Positions 1-28,469 of a DNA stretch of 64,000 nucleotides are shown here, piece after piece (the first letter of the stretch is position 1; each line of letters opens with the position of its first letter). Source of the DNA: Trichostrongylus colubriformis (Eukaryota; Nematoda; Chromadorea; Rhabditida; Trichostrongylidae). Location of the stretch: contig OZ022256.1 of the NCBI GenBank assembly GCA_963978905.1, positions 59,236,646 through 59,300,645 of the forward strand. The letters run 5' to 3'. A program made the translations under genes and the position numbers. The notes beneath the pieces were generated by a model. It did not search any database. It had not been told where the DNA came from and worked only from the letters and a program-made list of their open reading frames with translations.

Positions 1-736
1 CGTTCCACAGTCGCCAATTTGTACATTTAGGTGTATATTTTTACCAACACCTTATCTAAGGCAGGAGGGGCTTCCCATATATAGGGGCCTAAGCAGAAAT
101 AGCACCGAACACCGTGCTCAGTAGAGTGGTAGAGTGCCCCCCCCCCCCCATCTCAAGTACATCAGCATCGAAGCTATTACTCCCTCGGTAAAATTATACA
201 CTTGAGTGTTTAAATTGATGTCTAAAACGGTATCGACTGAGGGGTGACAGGCGACAGTGAATTCCCCCCCCCCCCCTAACTATTTACATTAGGATTCAAA
301 TATCTTCCTAGGGTGCTGTTATAGTTGAGGGGGCACTCATACGCTGTCGTTCATCCAGCTTACAATTAGAATTTGTTCACTAGATTTGGGTCTTCACCTA
401 GGTCTTATTTGAAGGAAGTACGTGTTTCTCCCTCAGCTAAGGCTTAGGCAAAAGCCTCTTCAAAAGTTGCCCCGAACGCCAAACGCCGTAGTAGCTATCG
501 ATCAACTGCATTAGCATCCTTTCTAGTACATTTTCCCGTGCTGTATCACCCTTGCCCACGTTATCTGAAAGTTATCTATTATTTTCGAATCAAGCATTTT
601 TATAGATTAACAAGCCATGTATTGTTATTTGTGCTGTTTGTTGTCCTAGTGTTCGCGAACTCTGATTTCTTCAGAACTCGTGATTTTCTTCACGTCTCAA
701 TGACGTATGTTCACGCAACATGGCGTTTTTATAGGC
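1..736. other. Gene-free upstream stretch with C-homopolymer repeats
   Basis: I see no exon here. The stretch holds two long poly-C runs (about 139-150 and 265-276) and repeat-like text (GGGGCACTC, GGCTTAGGCAAAAG) that recurs near 26650-26840, so it looks like a degenerate interspersed repeat upstream of the first gene. The last bases, TTTTTATAG at about 726-734, form an acceptor-like site just before the start codon at 737 and may be a spliced-leader trans-splice site. No promoter element is recognisable. Confidence 0.5.
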
Positions 737-4874
<4,138 letters not shown>

Positions 4875-5401
4875 ATGCGTGCGAAATGTTTAGATTGAGC
4901 CAGCATGGTTTGTTCCGTTATATGCTCGGCATTAATGACATTGATCATGGCTTTCTTGTTCTGAACTTATTACAGATTTGTATTTTCCACTAGACACTTG
5001 ACCATGTAATATTTCATGCCAATTTTTCGAGGTGTCTCGTCATAGTTTTCGTCTTCATCTAGGAAATTGTATGTATATGTTCACAAATGTATTTGCAAAT
5101 AGAGTAGTGGGTCACTTTGATTGTGTATTGTTACTTGAAGTTTAAAATCTAAGTCAGATGTTTACGTAGTTCACAAGTTGTTCATACAGTTATCGATGTT
5201 AGCTTCCTACGATCCACGTCATAGTAAAAATTTATTTGTAAATGTTGTTTCGGTCACAGTACAGGACATCCGTAAGCACGGTAAATTTCGAACACAGCCC
5301 ATACCGTGTTTATCTTGTCTTGGTTACAAATTAGTTGAGCAGGTAAAATGCGCGTTTGAGCAGTTTCCATTATAATCTATGTGAGTAACATCACGCCTTC
5401 A

Positions 5402-5568
5402 AGGCCGCCGGCATACCTCGCGTTTTTGCGACTTTGCGGAGCCGGCCTCCGCACGCGAAGTTAGGGCATTGCACAATTCCAGGGTCGCAGTATAGCGTGC
5501 GAAAGTGCAGCGCCGCATAGTCGCAAAAACGCAAACGTACGAGATCTGGCGGCGGCCTAAGGGCTGAT
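5402..5568. repeat. GC-rich foldback (GGCCGCC...GGCGGCC ends)
   Basis: The ends AAGGCCGCC and GGCGGCCTAA are inverted. Inside them, GTTTTTGCGACTTTGCG pairs with CATAGTCGCAAAAACGC. Similar 'GCGATTTTGCG' palindromes occur at 9735-9890, 19427-19603 and 41197-41340, so this is one family of short foldback MITEs. The exact target duplication is unclear in this copy. Confidence 0.6.
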
Positions 5569-5914
5569 TACAGCGATTTGTATGTGCGGTTTATATCAGA
5601 TACGGTATGATTGTGGATAGATTGCTACCTCATGTTGGAAGAGCTCTTCGATTCGGTCATTTTTCATACATAGAACCTCTTGACGGGGTATTATCCTTCT
5701 TTTGGGAGTTGTCCTCTGCTTTCAGCGAGTGATCGGAATCTTATTCCCTAAGAGGGAATCGATGTTTATTCGATGACGTGGGCGTTGTAGATGGATGAAC
5801 TTCGTTCTCCATTTTTCAAAACCCGTATCCGCTTCATTGTAAAGCTTTCTGTTGAACCTCATCTGATCGATGCATGATCTGATACTGAGTCAAACACTGC
5901 TTAGAGACCAATGT

Positions 5915-6340
5915 GAGCCAAAGCTTCGGTCTCGGACGGGACTCGAACCCGCACTCCGTGCCTTGCGGACATATGTGCTAATCCATTGCACTACCGACAC
6001 CACCTTCACCTCAACTCAGCTTCTGAATGGCATATTTACCACAGCTTATCAGCACTCTCACGCATAACTATTGAGCGGGTTGCCGGCATCGGACCGCGAA
6101 GCTGAAAGCTCAAGTAGATATTGATTTCGATATTGTCAGTTATGCGTGTGAGTGGTGATAAGCTATGGTAAATATGCCATTAAGAAGCTGAGTTTGAAAG
6201 GAGTCTCGGTAGTCTAATGGACTATCATATATGCGTTCAAGTCCCGTCCGAGAGCGAAGCTTTTGCCCGCTTGTGCCCGTTTTGATAGTTGCTGATTTTC
6301 GCGGGCGCCGGCGAAAATCAGCAACTATCAAAAATCAAAA
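5915..6340. repeat. Compound foldback with two tRNA-like ends plus a perfect hairpin
   Basis: On the minus strand near 5925-6000 there is a tRNA-like unit with an A-box-like GTGCAATGGATTAGCAC and a consensus B-box GGGTTCGAGTCCC. A second, eroded unit (GTTCAAGTCCCGTCCGAG) lies on the + strand at about 6205-6265. The two are joined by inverted copies of one body (TTATGCGTGTGAGTG near 6128; its complement near 6053-6067). A perfect hairpin follows at 6279-6332 (arm TTGATAGTTGCTGATTTTCG). This looks like an inverted pair of tRNA-derived SINEs that now acts as one palindrome. It is not a functional tRNA gene: the acceptor stem has a mismatch and no proper anticodon arm is seen. Confidence 0.55.
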
Positions 6341-6540
6341 ATATCAAAATCGGTATATGGTATATCCGGTTCATCGTCACAATCGTGACACCTCCAGACA
6401 GGAGTACAGTGTAAATACTGCAGTTTCAGAGTTTCTGCTGTGCTCGTTAGATTCCTCCGCAAGCGCGAAATTTAGTGGGTGTCTTGAATTTTTTACATCT
6501 TTGACGATCTCTGTTTATGTCGAATATTTTGCAGAATTTC

Positions 6541-9703
<3,163 letters not shown>

Positions 9704-9734
9704 GTCTGTTACCTGAGGCAGTGCTCCCAGTAGC

Positions 9735-9890
9735 GGCACGACAGATGCCAGAATTCGCGATTCTGCGATATCGCGACTTTTGCGGTGTCGCTACTTCGCA
9801 CGCCAAGGAATCTGCATGTGCAGAATCTGAAGGCAGTAGGATCGCTTGCAAAAGTGCGATACCGTAAAAAGGCGTAATCGCAAAATATGT
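9735..9890. repeat. 'Oligo-GCGAT' foldback in the TGT 3' region
   Basis: An AT/GC palindrome (CGCGATTCTGCGATATCGCG ... GTAATCGCAAAATA) begins 32 bp after the TGT stop. Related to 5402, 19427 and 41197. If TGT uses the AATAAA at 10222, this foldback lies in its 3' UTR. Confidence 0.55.
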
Positions 9891-9924
9891 TTCTGTATGT
9901 ATTGAATTCGCCAAGCCCTGTTGT

Positions 9925-10145
9925 CCACAAGTACGAAAATTCAGGCCGGTCACTCGTTTCCCACAGTAACCCTGAGGTCAATTAAAATGTTTTAGCCTGA
10001 GCATGGGGAGGGAAGGAGCTTCGACGTCGGTGAAAAGTTCCGTTCCCCACAGGACGAAAATTCACGGTCAGAAACATTTTAATTTACGTCAGGGTTACTG
10101 TGGGAACAAGTGGCCGACCTGAATTTTATTGAACTCGGTTGTCAC
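9925..10145. repeat. Long palindrome with CCCACAGTAACCCTGA arms
   Basis: Arms of about 55 bp, AATTCAGGCCGGTCAC...TTAAAATGTTT on the left and AAACATTTTAA...GTGGCCGACCTGAATT on the right, enclose about 65 bp with a G-rich core (GGGGAGGGAAGGAGCTTCGACG). The core matches the poly-G palindrome at 22400-22640. It lies between the convergent TGT and GDH genes. Confidence 0.65.
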
Positions 10146-10221
10146 CTTTGGACACTGACTCATTTGTTATGGAAATGAACTCTTGTTACCGTTTATGATG
10201 TTGATTTGAATTATTTTTGTT

Positions 10222-10227
10222 AATAAA
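10222..10227 (+). promoter_or_regulatory. Candidate poly(A) signal for TGT
   Basis: This AATAAA is the first in the + strand after the TGT stop at 9703. It lies 518 bp downstream and just before the convergent GDH 3' end. The distance is long for a worm gene because two foldbacks lie in between. Confidence 0.4.
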
Positions 10228-10274
10228 ACATGGTTTGCTTTAGTACACATAGGAATCGCTTGAAATATATACTC

Positions 10275-10280
10275 TTTATT
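10275..10280 (-). promoter_or_regulatory. Poly(A) signal for GDH
   Basis: AATAAA on the minus strand, 25 bp beyond the GDH stop codon, a typical spacing for a short nematode 3' UTR. Confidence 0.6.
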
Positions 10281-10305
10281 CTCTTTTTCTATTCAACAAC
10301 CTAAT

Positions 10306-22232
<11,927 letters not shown>

Positions 22233-22399
22233 TACCTATAAAGCATTAAGATTTTGTAAATTATTCGATTCTTAAAGGATCAAATGTGTTCGAGTGGAGG
22301 AAAGCACATCTCTCACGAACCGTTAGTACTATAGTAACAGTCAAAAAGACTGGATCAGCAGAAAATCAGATCATTCCAAAGATTTTAACAACTTTTCCG

Positions 22400-22640
22400 G
22401 GACAAATAAACTGGGGGGGGGGGGGGGGGAGAGACGCAAATTTCCACCGGCGTCGAAGCTCCTTTTCCTATCTAGGCTGAAGCTGATGAGACAGATGCTT
22501 TGGTAGAAGCTTTTTTATGTAGGAGGAGGGCATACGATCCTAGCCTAATCCTAGAGAGGGAAAGGTGCTTCGATGTCGACGAAGAGTCGCGTCTCCCCCC
22601 CCCCCCCCCCCCCTCCGACTTTATTTGACCCGCCCTCCCT
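22400..22640. repeat. Palindrome with G-run and C-run arms
   Basis: A run of about 18 G (from 22412) and one of about 20 C (from 22594) are part of inverted arms that continue as GAGAGACGCAAATTTCC and GAGTCGCGTCTCC, with GGCGTCGAAGCTCCTTTTCC and GGAAAGGTGCTTCGATGTCG inside. The core matches the core of 9925-10145. Such runs can form G-quadruplexes and are prone to length error. Confidence 0.6.
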
Positions 22641-24589
22641 TTAAAACCTTCTAAAAAAGATACTACGAACTTGTGGTCATATCGTAAGCTGACTGCGATT
22701 TTTTAAAAAGCAGTCAACGTCATGAAGCCGATCAAAGATAACACAGTTAACGTAACTCTGGTCAATGTGGTAAAGAAGGGGCATGGTGTAATGTGGCGCC
22801 ATTTCTCACGTAAAACCCTCTTTATTGCCTGAGGGAGTTGCTTTTTTCTCGGAGCACCCACTCACCTCTATGCTTGAACGAAAATTCGCGTGCTCTTATC
22901 CTGATGCAATACTATATGCCCCTCCTTCCTCACATCAACCCACCAAGTTCATCACCAGTGAATGAGTAGAGGTACCAACCAATGATGCTGAGTAAAGACA
23001 ACATTGGGGATCATGAAGATATGGAAGGTACTGGCCAACAGCGCGCGGACGGATTCAGACTGGGCTGTGGAGGTGCGTTTCTACCCCAAAACTGAGCACC
23101 TCCCAATTTCCAGAAGGAAAGGAGATTGTGAAGGAAAATGGAAGAAAGAAACTTTCTCTATGCTCGAGATAGAAAGCAATATGCACGTGAAGCAGTGCAA
23201 TACTATTGAAAATACGTTTCTGAGAAGAAAAAAGGTCGGTGAAATTCGTTGGGGACGGGAATTCCCGGCGCCGAACGATATGCACGTGGTGAAGTGCGAG
23301 CAGAATTGCCAATCGGCATCGCACGGCTCCTCCCCCGCGAGAAATGAGAGAGAAAGAGATAGCCACGAGTGCACGTCAGCGCATAGGGTGACGGCACGGG
23401 GTCAGAGATCAGGACCCCATCGATTGAACTCGTTTGCTATTTGAGTGGTCACGGGATCAATGAGGCTATTTTATCCAGCAGATGGTTCAGCTCATAGGCA
23501 GTAACGTTGTTACCCACTGGTTACCCATCGTTACTCACAGACTGCTGGTTAGGGTGAGGTGTCCTTTCTTGTTGTGCCTTTTCTCCTTGGGGGCAGCCCC
23601 ACCTCCTGGTACATACGATCTATTGATAAATTTAACGTCGATTAAACTTCAGCAATAGCATGTGTACCTTGTCCTTGATGTGAACCACCCGGGCGGGCTC
23701 TAAAAACAAATAAGAGGTAGAGAGGTGGGTAAAATGGCTGGGCCTCGAATACTCGATTCATTACCAGCAGTGCAAAGTTTGAAAAAAACTCTCTTTGCAA
23801 TATACATCAAGCTGCTCTTAATTTCTAGTGATCGTAGTAAGGTGTGTGATCTTTCCCAAAGATTTGAGCATGGGAAAGTCATGGGAGGGTGTGTGAGGTT
23901 ACCGGAGGATTCAAGCTTGGGATCCTTAGCTGGGGTACGTCGAGGTTAAAGAGGTATAAATTGCATGGTATTTTTGTGCGAGAAAAATCAATCGTGAAAG
24001 TCAATAATTCGTTTTTTCTCCGTCTCGTTTCGGATATGAGCAATGAACAAAAAATTCAATAATCAATAGATGGCAATCGTTACGTGTTCAGATGAAATAA
24101 CACAATACCAATGCCGATTTTAGTAATGGCTGATTCAGCAAAGCTATTCCAAAAGGGTTTTGTGCCCTTTACTTTATCATGTCACTGCTGTGTTTGGAGC
24201 GGCGATGGAAGATCGCCTCATTCATCGATTTCAACCAATGCCGAGGGTGTACAATGCCAGTGTGATCGATGGCTTTGTGATTTTCCCTGATATTCCCATA
24301 GATAATAAAAAAAACTGGCTGAAAGGAATGCGACAGTGTTTCTCCCTACAAGTGGTCTGATAGTTAGGGTCGGAGACGCTACGACAGGGCACCTACGACA
24401 CCTGCCGCTAATTTCTCTTTGTTATATAGTAACAGCCATCCACTCTAGCTGACTAAGCTGGAGACCTTCACTAGTGACTAGATCGGGTTGAGAATTTGAA
24501 ATCGAAAAGTTAAATCTATAATACACCGTAATCTCTAACTGGAACAATTGGAGAAAAGCTCGGAACTTGACCATAGAAGAGCTGAGTAT

Positions 24590-25060
24590 GCTTTGGGCAC
24601 TGTTCAGAGCTCGCGATCAAAGCGATCGCGCAAGTCGCGCGATTCAGGCGTGTCATTCAACTGAGTGAAGCTCCTTACGCCAGAAAACCGCGTGACCGCC
24701 CGCGGCGAGTGGCGCGGCCGGTGCGAGTGCCACTGGCAGCGCATGGCAGCCTTCAAGCGAGGCAGTGTGGCATGGATGGAGGAGGCAGGGTGGCAGGGGT
24801 GGAAGCGCAGGGGTGACGCAGCCACGCTCTACCGGGCTCCCGAGGGCAATCCATGTCGCAAGTCGTACTGGTGGCGCCGCAAGTGCGACGTCGTTGAAGC
24901 GATTTTCTGGCGTAAGTAGCCTCATCACTCCATTCAACAATCGGCACGTACCTTGTGCTTTCCACTCAAATCGCGCGACTCGCCCGATCGCCTAAATCAC
25001 TTGATCGATGTATCTTTCTGCCTCGCGCGATCGTGTGAATCGCAAACTATGTACAATGCC
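24590..25060. repeat. 'CGATTAGGCGAT' repeat interrupted by a hAT-like foldback
   Basis: GTTCAGAGCTCGCGATC... before 24661 and ...GATCGCCTAAATCAC...GATCGATGTATC after 24938 are the two sides of one repeat. They are separated by the 24662-24930 insertion. Confidence 0.55.
24662..24930. mobile_element. GC-rich hAT-like foldback, 269 bp (TSD CATTCAAC)
   Basis: The end region CTCCTTACGCCAGAAAA pairs with TTTTCTGGCGTAAGTAG. The exact 8-bp duplication CATTCAAC lies at 24654-24661 and 24931-24938. The interior is the shared GGCGTCGCACTCGCGGCGCC-type palindrome. The ends differ from the GTGTGTGCAG subfamily but match the copy at 53985. Confidence 0.75.
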
Positions 25061-25518
25061 TTAAATATGCCTCGTGTCACAATACCGCTTGTATCGGGCC
25101 AGTGGCTGAGCCCTGGGAAACCTTTGAACTTCTCGTAAAAATACTATGGGTCGCCGTAACCAGAGAAGCGATAATTTTTGGGTTTCATAGCGTCACACAA
25201 CGACTTCCCCATCCTCCACTGCCCTATCTTTTGCATCGCACTACTATGGATGCATGCAAAGGTGCTTATATCAGTTCAGTCTCTTGAAATGCCCGTTGGC
25301 ATTTTGTTCATCAACAATTTATATGTAATAACAGTAAGGTCTAAAGCATAGCAAATATGTATATTGGGTAGCGAGCAATGGATAGCCTCTCATGTAGTTA
25401 GAAACTGAAGGGGAAGAAGTTATTAGGCTCAATTTGCAGGTTATCTACAGTCATCTGTGAAAGAGAAATTTGGCTCAAAGTGGCACCCTTCTATGACAAT
25501 TCAAATTAATTGAGTTTT

Positions 25519-25734
25519 TCATGAATAAATGACGGAACCGTCTGAATCATGAATTGTGGTGCAATGGATAACATTCACAAAATCGATTGCATGGTAGTCC
25601 TTTTCTGAGAGCGGTGCGTTGTAATTGATGTAGAATGATGAATGAGAAGAGACGGTAACAGATGATCCCTCAACTATTGAGAATTTCGACGTATAACAAT
25701 TGTTAGATGGGAGGTCCTGTTTTTTCCCAAACAA
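25519..25734 (-). other. Unassigned open frame (possible exon)
   Basis: A 71-codon frame on the minus strand with ordinary amino-acid composition (for example YTSKFSIVEGSSVTV, IDFVNVIHCTT). An AG acceptor-like site (AAAAAACAG) lies just inside its 5' end, and it ends at a TGA. No homologue is recognised and no partner exon was found. It could equally be chance or part of an unrecognised repeat. Confidence 0.15.
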
Positions 25735-26059
25735 GCTTCCTTGCAGGGGAATCGATTAATTAGTACAAAGCTTCCCTTTTGCGGTAACACTTTTACTATC
25801 CTTTCCCAGACGTCATTGCAAAGGGGTAACACACATTCAAGCAAGGCTAACAACCTGAATATATAAATTTGGAAGCGTGGCCCATCTTGCAGGAATGATT
25901 GATGTCACATGTAATCTGCTATTTGATATGTTTCATGCGTCCTCTTTCGGAATAACTTGAGCCCCTGCCATTGCCCATATTAGGATCCTGTCCACATCAA
26001 AATCTGGCCACATTCTGTGATGGTCACAATGGAGGCTCTCATGCCATCGAGGACCCCTT

Positions 26060-26420
26060 CAGAGCAGCCAGCTACCAGCAGGGTACACCGAGAATCGAGG
26101 ATTCCTCGACAGGGGGCTTGTATTTGACCGGACAGGAGGGGGTACCTGCAGAGGTCAGCGATAAGCCCGTTAAACTGTCAGTGAGCTGATGAGAAACGAA
26201 GGGTATTTCACATCGAATTCGCGTAAGGAAATGTGTAAAAATATCTTTTTGTCCAGGTAAGAATACCAAGCATAAAGCATAGAATTCAAAAAAGGGGAGG
26301 GGCCGTATCCGGTTCCCGTGGATGGGGGAGGGGGGGAGGGGTTGTACTAAAGCGGCTATTTTCTTGACACCTGAAAGTGGTCTGCCTGCCTGCCTCTGAC
26401 CTGCCTTGCCTAGTGGGGAG
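26060..26420 (-). repeat. Interspersed repeat, shared with 49630-50080 and 50860-51215
   Basis: In reverse complement it contains GTCAAGAAAATAGCCGCTTT, poly-C near CCCTCCCCC, GAAATACCCTTCGTTTC and CGCTGACCTCTGCAGGTAC. The same blocks appear in the same order in the two + strand copies. Copies differ in length of the C-runs. Confidence 0.55.
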
Positions 26421-27319
26421 CGCTTCACTAACCATAAGTCTTTCTTTGACAGACACCGCCGCAGACAGCATTTTACCTTATCAAAGTGAGAAATCTGTTA
26501 CCATATCGCATTGACGCGCCACCACACCACCTACCGACGACCTTCGCAACTTTTTTGAGAAATTTTGACGGTCAGGTACGGAACAGTATTTTGAACGGAA
26601 GTGGAAGTATTATAGTGAAATTTGCGCTGTTAATATGTGGTCTTGAGTGCCATCGCAATAGGGGGGGGGGGCATCCCACTACGGACATCATTTTAACCTG
26701 AACCTGAGAGGAGGAGGGAACCTCTTCTTTCCTCCATTAAGGCTTAGGCAAAAGTATACGTCTGAATGTGCAGATTGACCTCTAAAGGATTTTTGCAGAA
26801 TGCTTAGATAAACAACTTTTTACAAGATGCCCCCCCCCTCATTGCGATAGCACGTATACGGTAACCAGTTTTGCTATTGCACAGTACTGCGCGCCGCGCA
26901 CGGTAAATCCATGCAATTATGAAAGCCGATACTGTCTCATCGAGGCATCGATGACGTGGTACGTGCAGTATTGTGCGCTAGCAAAACTATCGTCACTATA
27001 AACACCTACCTCTCTCAGGAGGCTCATGGAATACAGCGATCGAAACACGTTGTTGCAATGCAGATGTCGGAGTACACTGAACACTCACTTCGTGTTACAC
27101 AGTAGTGGTTGATAATTGGGTTATTTATTACCTCTACGAAAGGTCATTACTGATTGCAAGCCTAGTTGCCTTAGCGGTCGTTCGTTGCACCTATTATATG
27201 TAAAAACAGGAAAGAAATCCATTCACCCATTGACCATCGAAGATTAGGCCAGAGTGGTCGTTTGTTGCGAAGTGTTGCTATCGATTGTGGACTGACGACC
27301 TGTGGAAGTCGGTGGGTGT

Positions 27320-27560
27320 GTGGTAATTGGTCAAATTTTCGTTTCGCGGCGTCGTCAGTACGACGACGCAGTCGTTTGGAATTCCGCTCAAGACGCAATG
27401 GGCTAGTACCATGGGGATCCTTGAAGATTGCAGGTGGGAAGCTTCGGAAGTTTGCCTGTTGTGGTTATTGCTGTTTCAACACATAAAATGATAAACAACT
27501 CGACTCGCCGCGCCGCCAAAATTCAACTAATTGCCACACACCCGGAAATCGACTCATCAG
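27320..27560 (+). repeat. GC-rich repeat related to the copy at 55875-56115
   Basis: The blocks GGTCAAATTTTCGTTTCGCGG, CTTGAAGATTGCAGGTGGGA, GCTTCGGAAGTTTGCC and CTCGCCGCGCCGCC occur in the same order on the minus strand of 55875-56115. The outer parts resemble the hAT-like foldback family, but the centre is unique to these two copies. Confidence 0.5.
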
Positions 27561-28195
27561 TCAATAATTTCCTCGGCAGTGCTTGGTCGTTGAGGAATAG
27601 TCGACCGAATTTTCAGAATAGGACCCTCTTTCTCCCACTTCTGAGCTCAAAATATGCTCCCCCACCCTCGCCGCTGAGAATGAGAGCATGTTCGCAATTG
27701 CTCAAAGGCACAGTTCACGATAATATGATTACCTTGATTCCATCCCCGAGTAGATAGCCTCTTCCACAAGAGCAACATGTGTGCCATCACCGCGGCGCGA
27801 GGGTGATTGCTAAACGCGTGAAGAACCATTAAATGAGATGGCGGCCACCGTCTTAAGATAACCCACACCCATCTTACGATTTGCCACCAGGGAGGTGGTG
27901 GATATACGTGTATAAGAGGCATGATATCGATTACGATAAGAAAAGATTGGGAAAATTCCTATAGGAACAGCAATCTTATCGGATGATATTATCACGCAAA
28001 AAACATGTCGAAATGTTTGCCTCTGGTCTGAAGGCTCGTCGAAGCCAAAGGTCAGGGGCACCTAATTACCATGTTTTTTGAAAGGATTGTCCGGCTCTTT
28101 CTTCACTTTTGTGTTCTTGAGCACCTCCATAGTCCTTATGGAGCGAGACGACGCACGAAAATTTTCGTGAACTGTGCCTTCAAGCTACCTTAAGC

Positions 28196-28395
28196 ACTGT
28201 TCAAAGTTCGCGATTCAGGCGTATCATTCATCTAATCGATACGTATCTTGTCCTATCCGCCTGAATAGCCTGATCGCCTCACGCTTGATATGCAGTTTCT
28301 TTCGTCCGCTTATATAGCACAAGTCACGCGATCTTTTGTATCGCGTGATCAATATGTATCTTTTTCCTTCCGTCTGAAGCGCGCGAATAGTATTC
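28196..28395. repeat. 'ATACGTATC / GCGATCAGGC' repeat downstream of gene 4
   Basis: TCGCGATTCAGGCGTATCATT...TCGATACGTATCTTG...CCTGATCGCC is shared with 30165-30215 and 54500-54625. It starts within 80 bp of the stop codon of gene 4. Confidence 0.5.
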
Positions 28396-28469
28396 ACCTG
28401 TGCTACGAATGCAACATGCTTGAATAAACCAGAAAGTGTTATTAAAAAGCCGCAGCAGTTGCAGTTCGA

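Larger units (their letters stand above)
4875..6534. other. Intergenic stretch between the MDR and TGT genes
   Basis: No exon was seen. The interval holds a GC-rich foldback (about 5402-5568) and a compound tRNA-like foldback (5915-6340), both listed separately. No clear AATAAA follows the MDR stop, so its poly(A) site is not assigned. The 1.7-kb gap argues against the two genes forming a trans-spliced operon, where spacing is usually near 100 bp. Confidence 0.5.
22233..28469. other. 6.2-kb intergenic stretch, repeat-filled
   Basis: This lies between the 5' end of GDH and the 3' end of gene 4. I find no supported gene. It holds a poly-G/poly-C palindrome (22400-22640), a hAT-like foldback nested in another repeat (24590-25060), a copy of the 49630/50860 repeat (26060-26420, minus), further G- or C-runs (26664, 26829), and a GC-rich repeat (27320-27560) related to 55875-56115. 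Short open frames at 24205-24360 (+) and 25519-25734 (-) have no recognisable homology. Confidence 0.5.

Noticed and set aside
5925..6000. Functional tRNA gene on the minus strand
   Set aside because: A- and B-box are good, but the acceptor stem is mismatched, the anticodon arm is irregular, and the sequence continues into a repeat body; treated as SINE-like.
24160..24360. + strand frame with EDRLIHRFQPMPRVYNASV
   Set aside because: Ordinary composition but no homologue, no splice partners, and it starts at a non-ATG codon; kept only as a remark in the intergenic entry.
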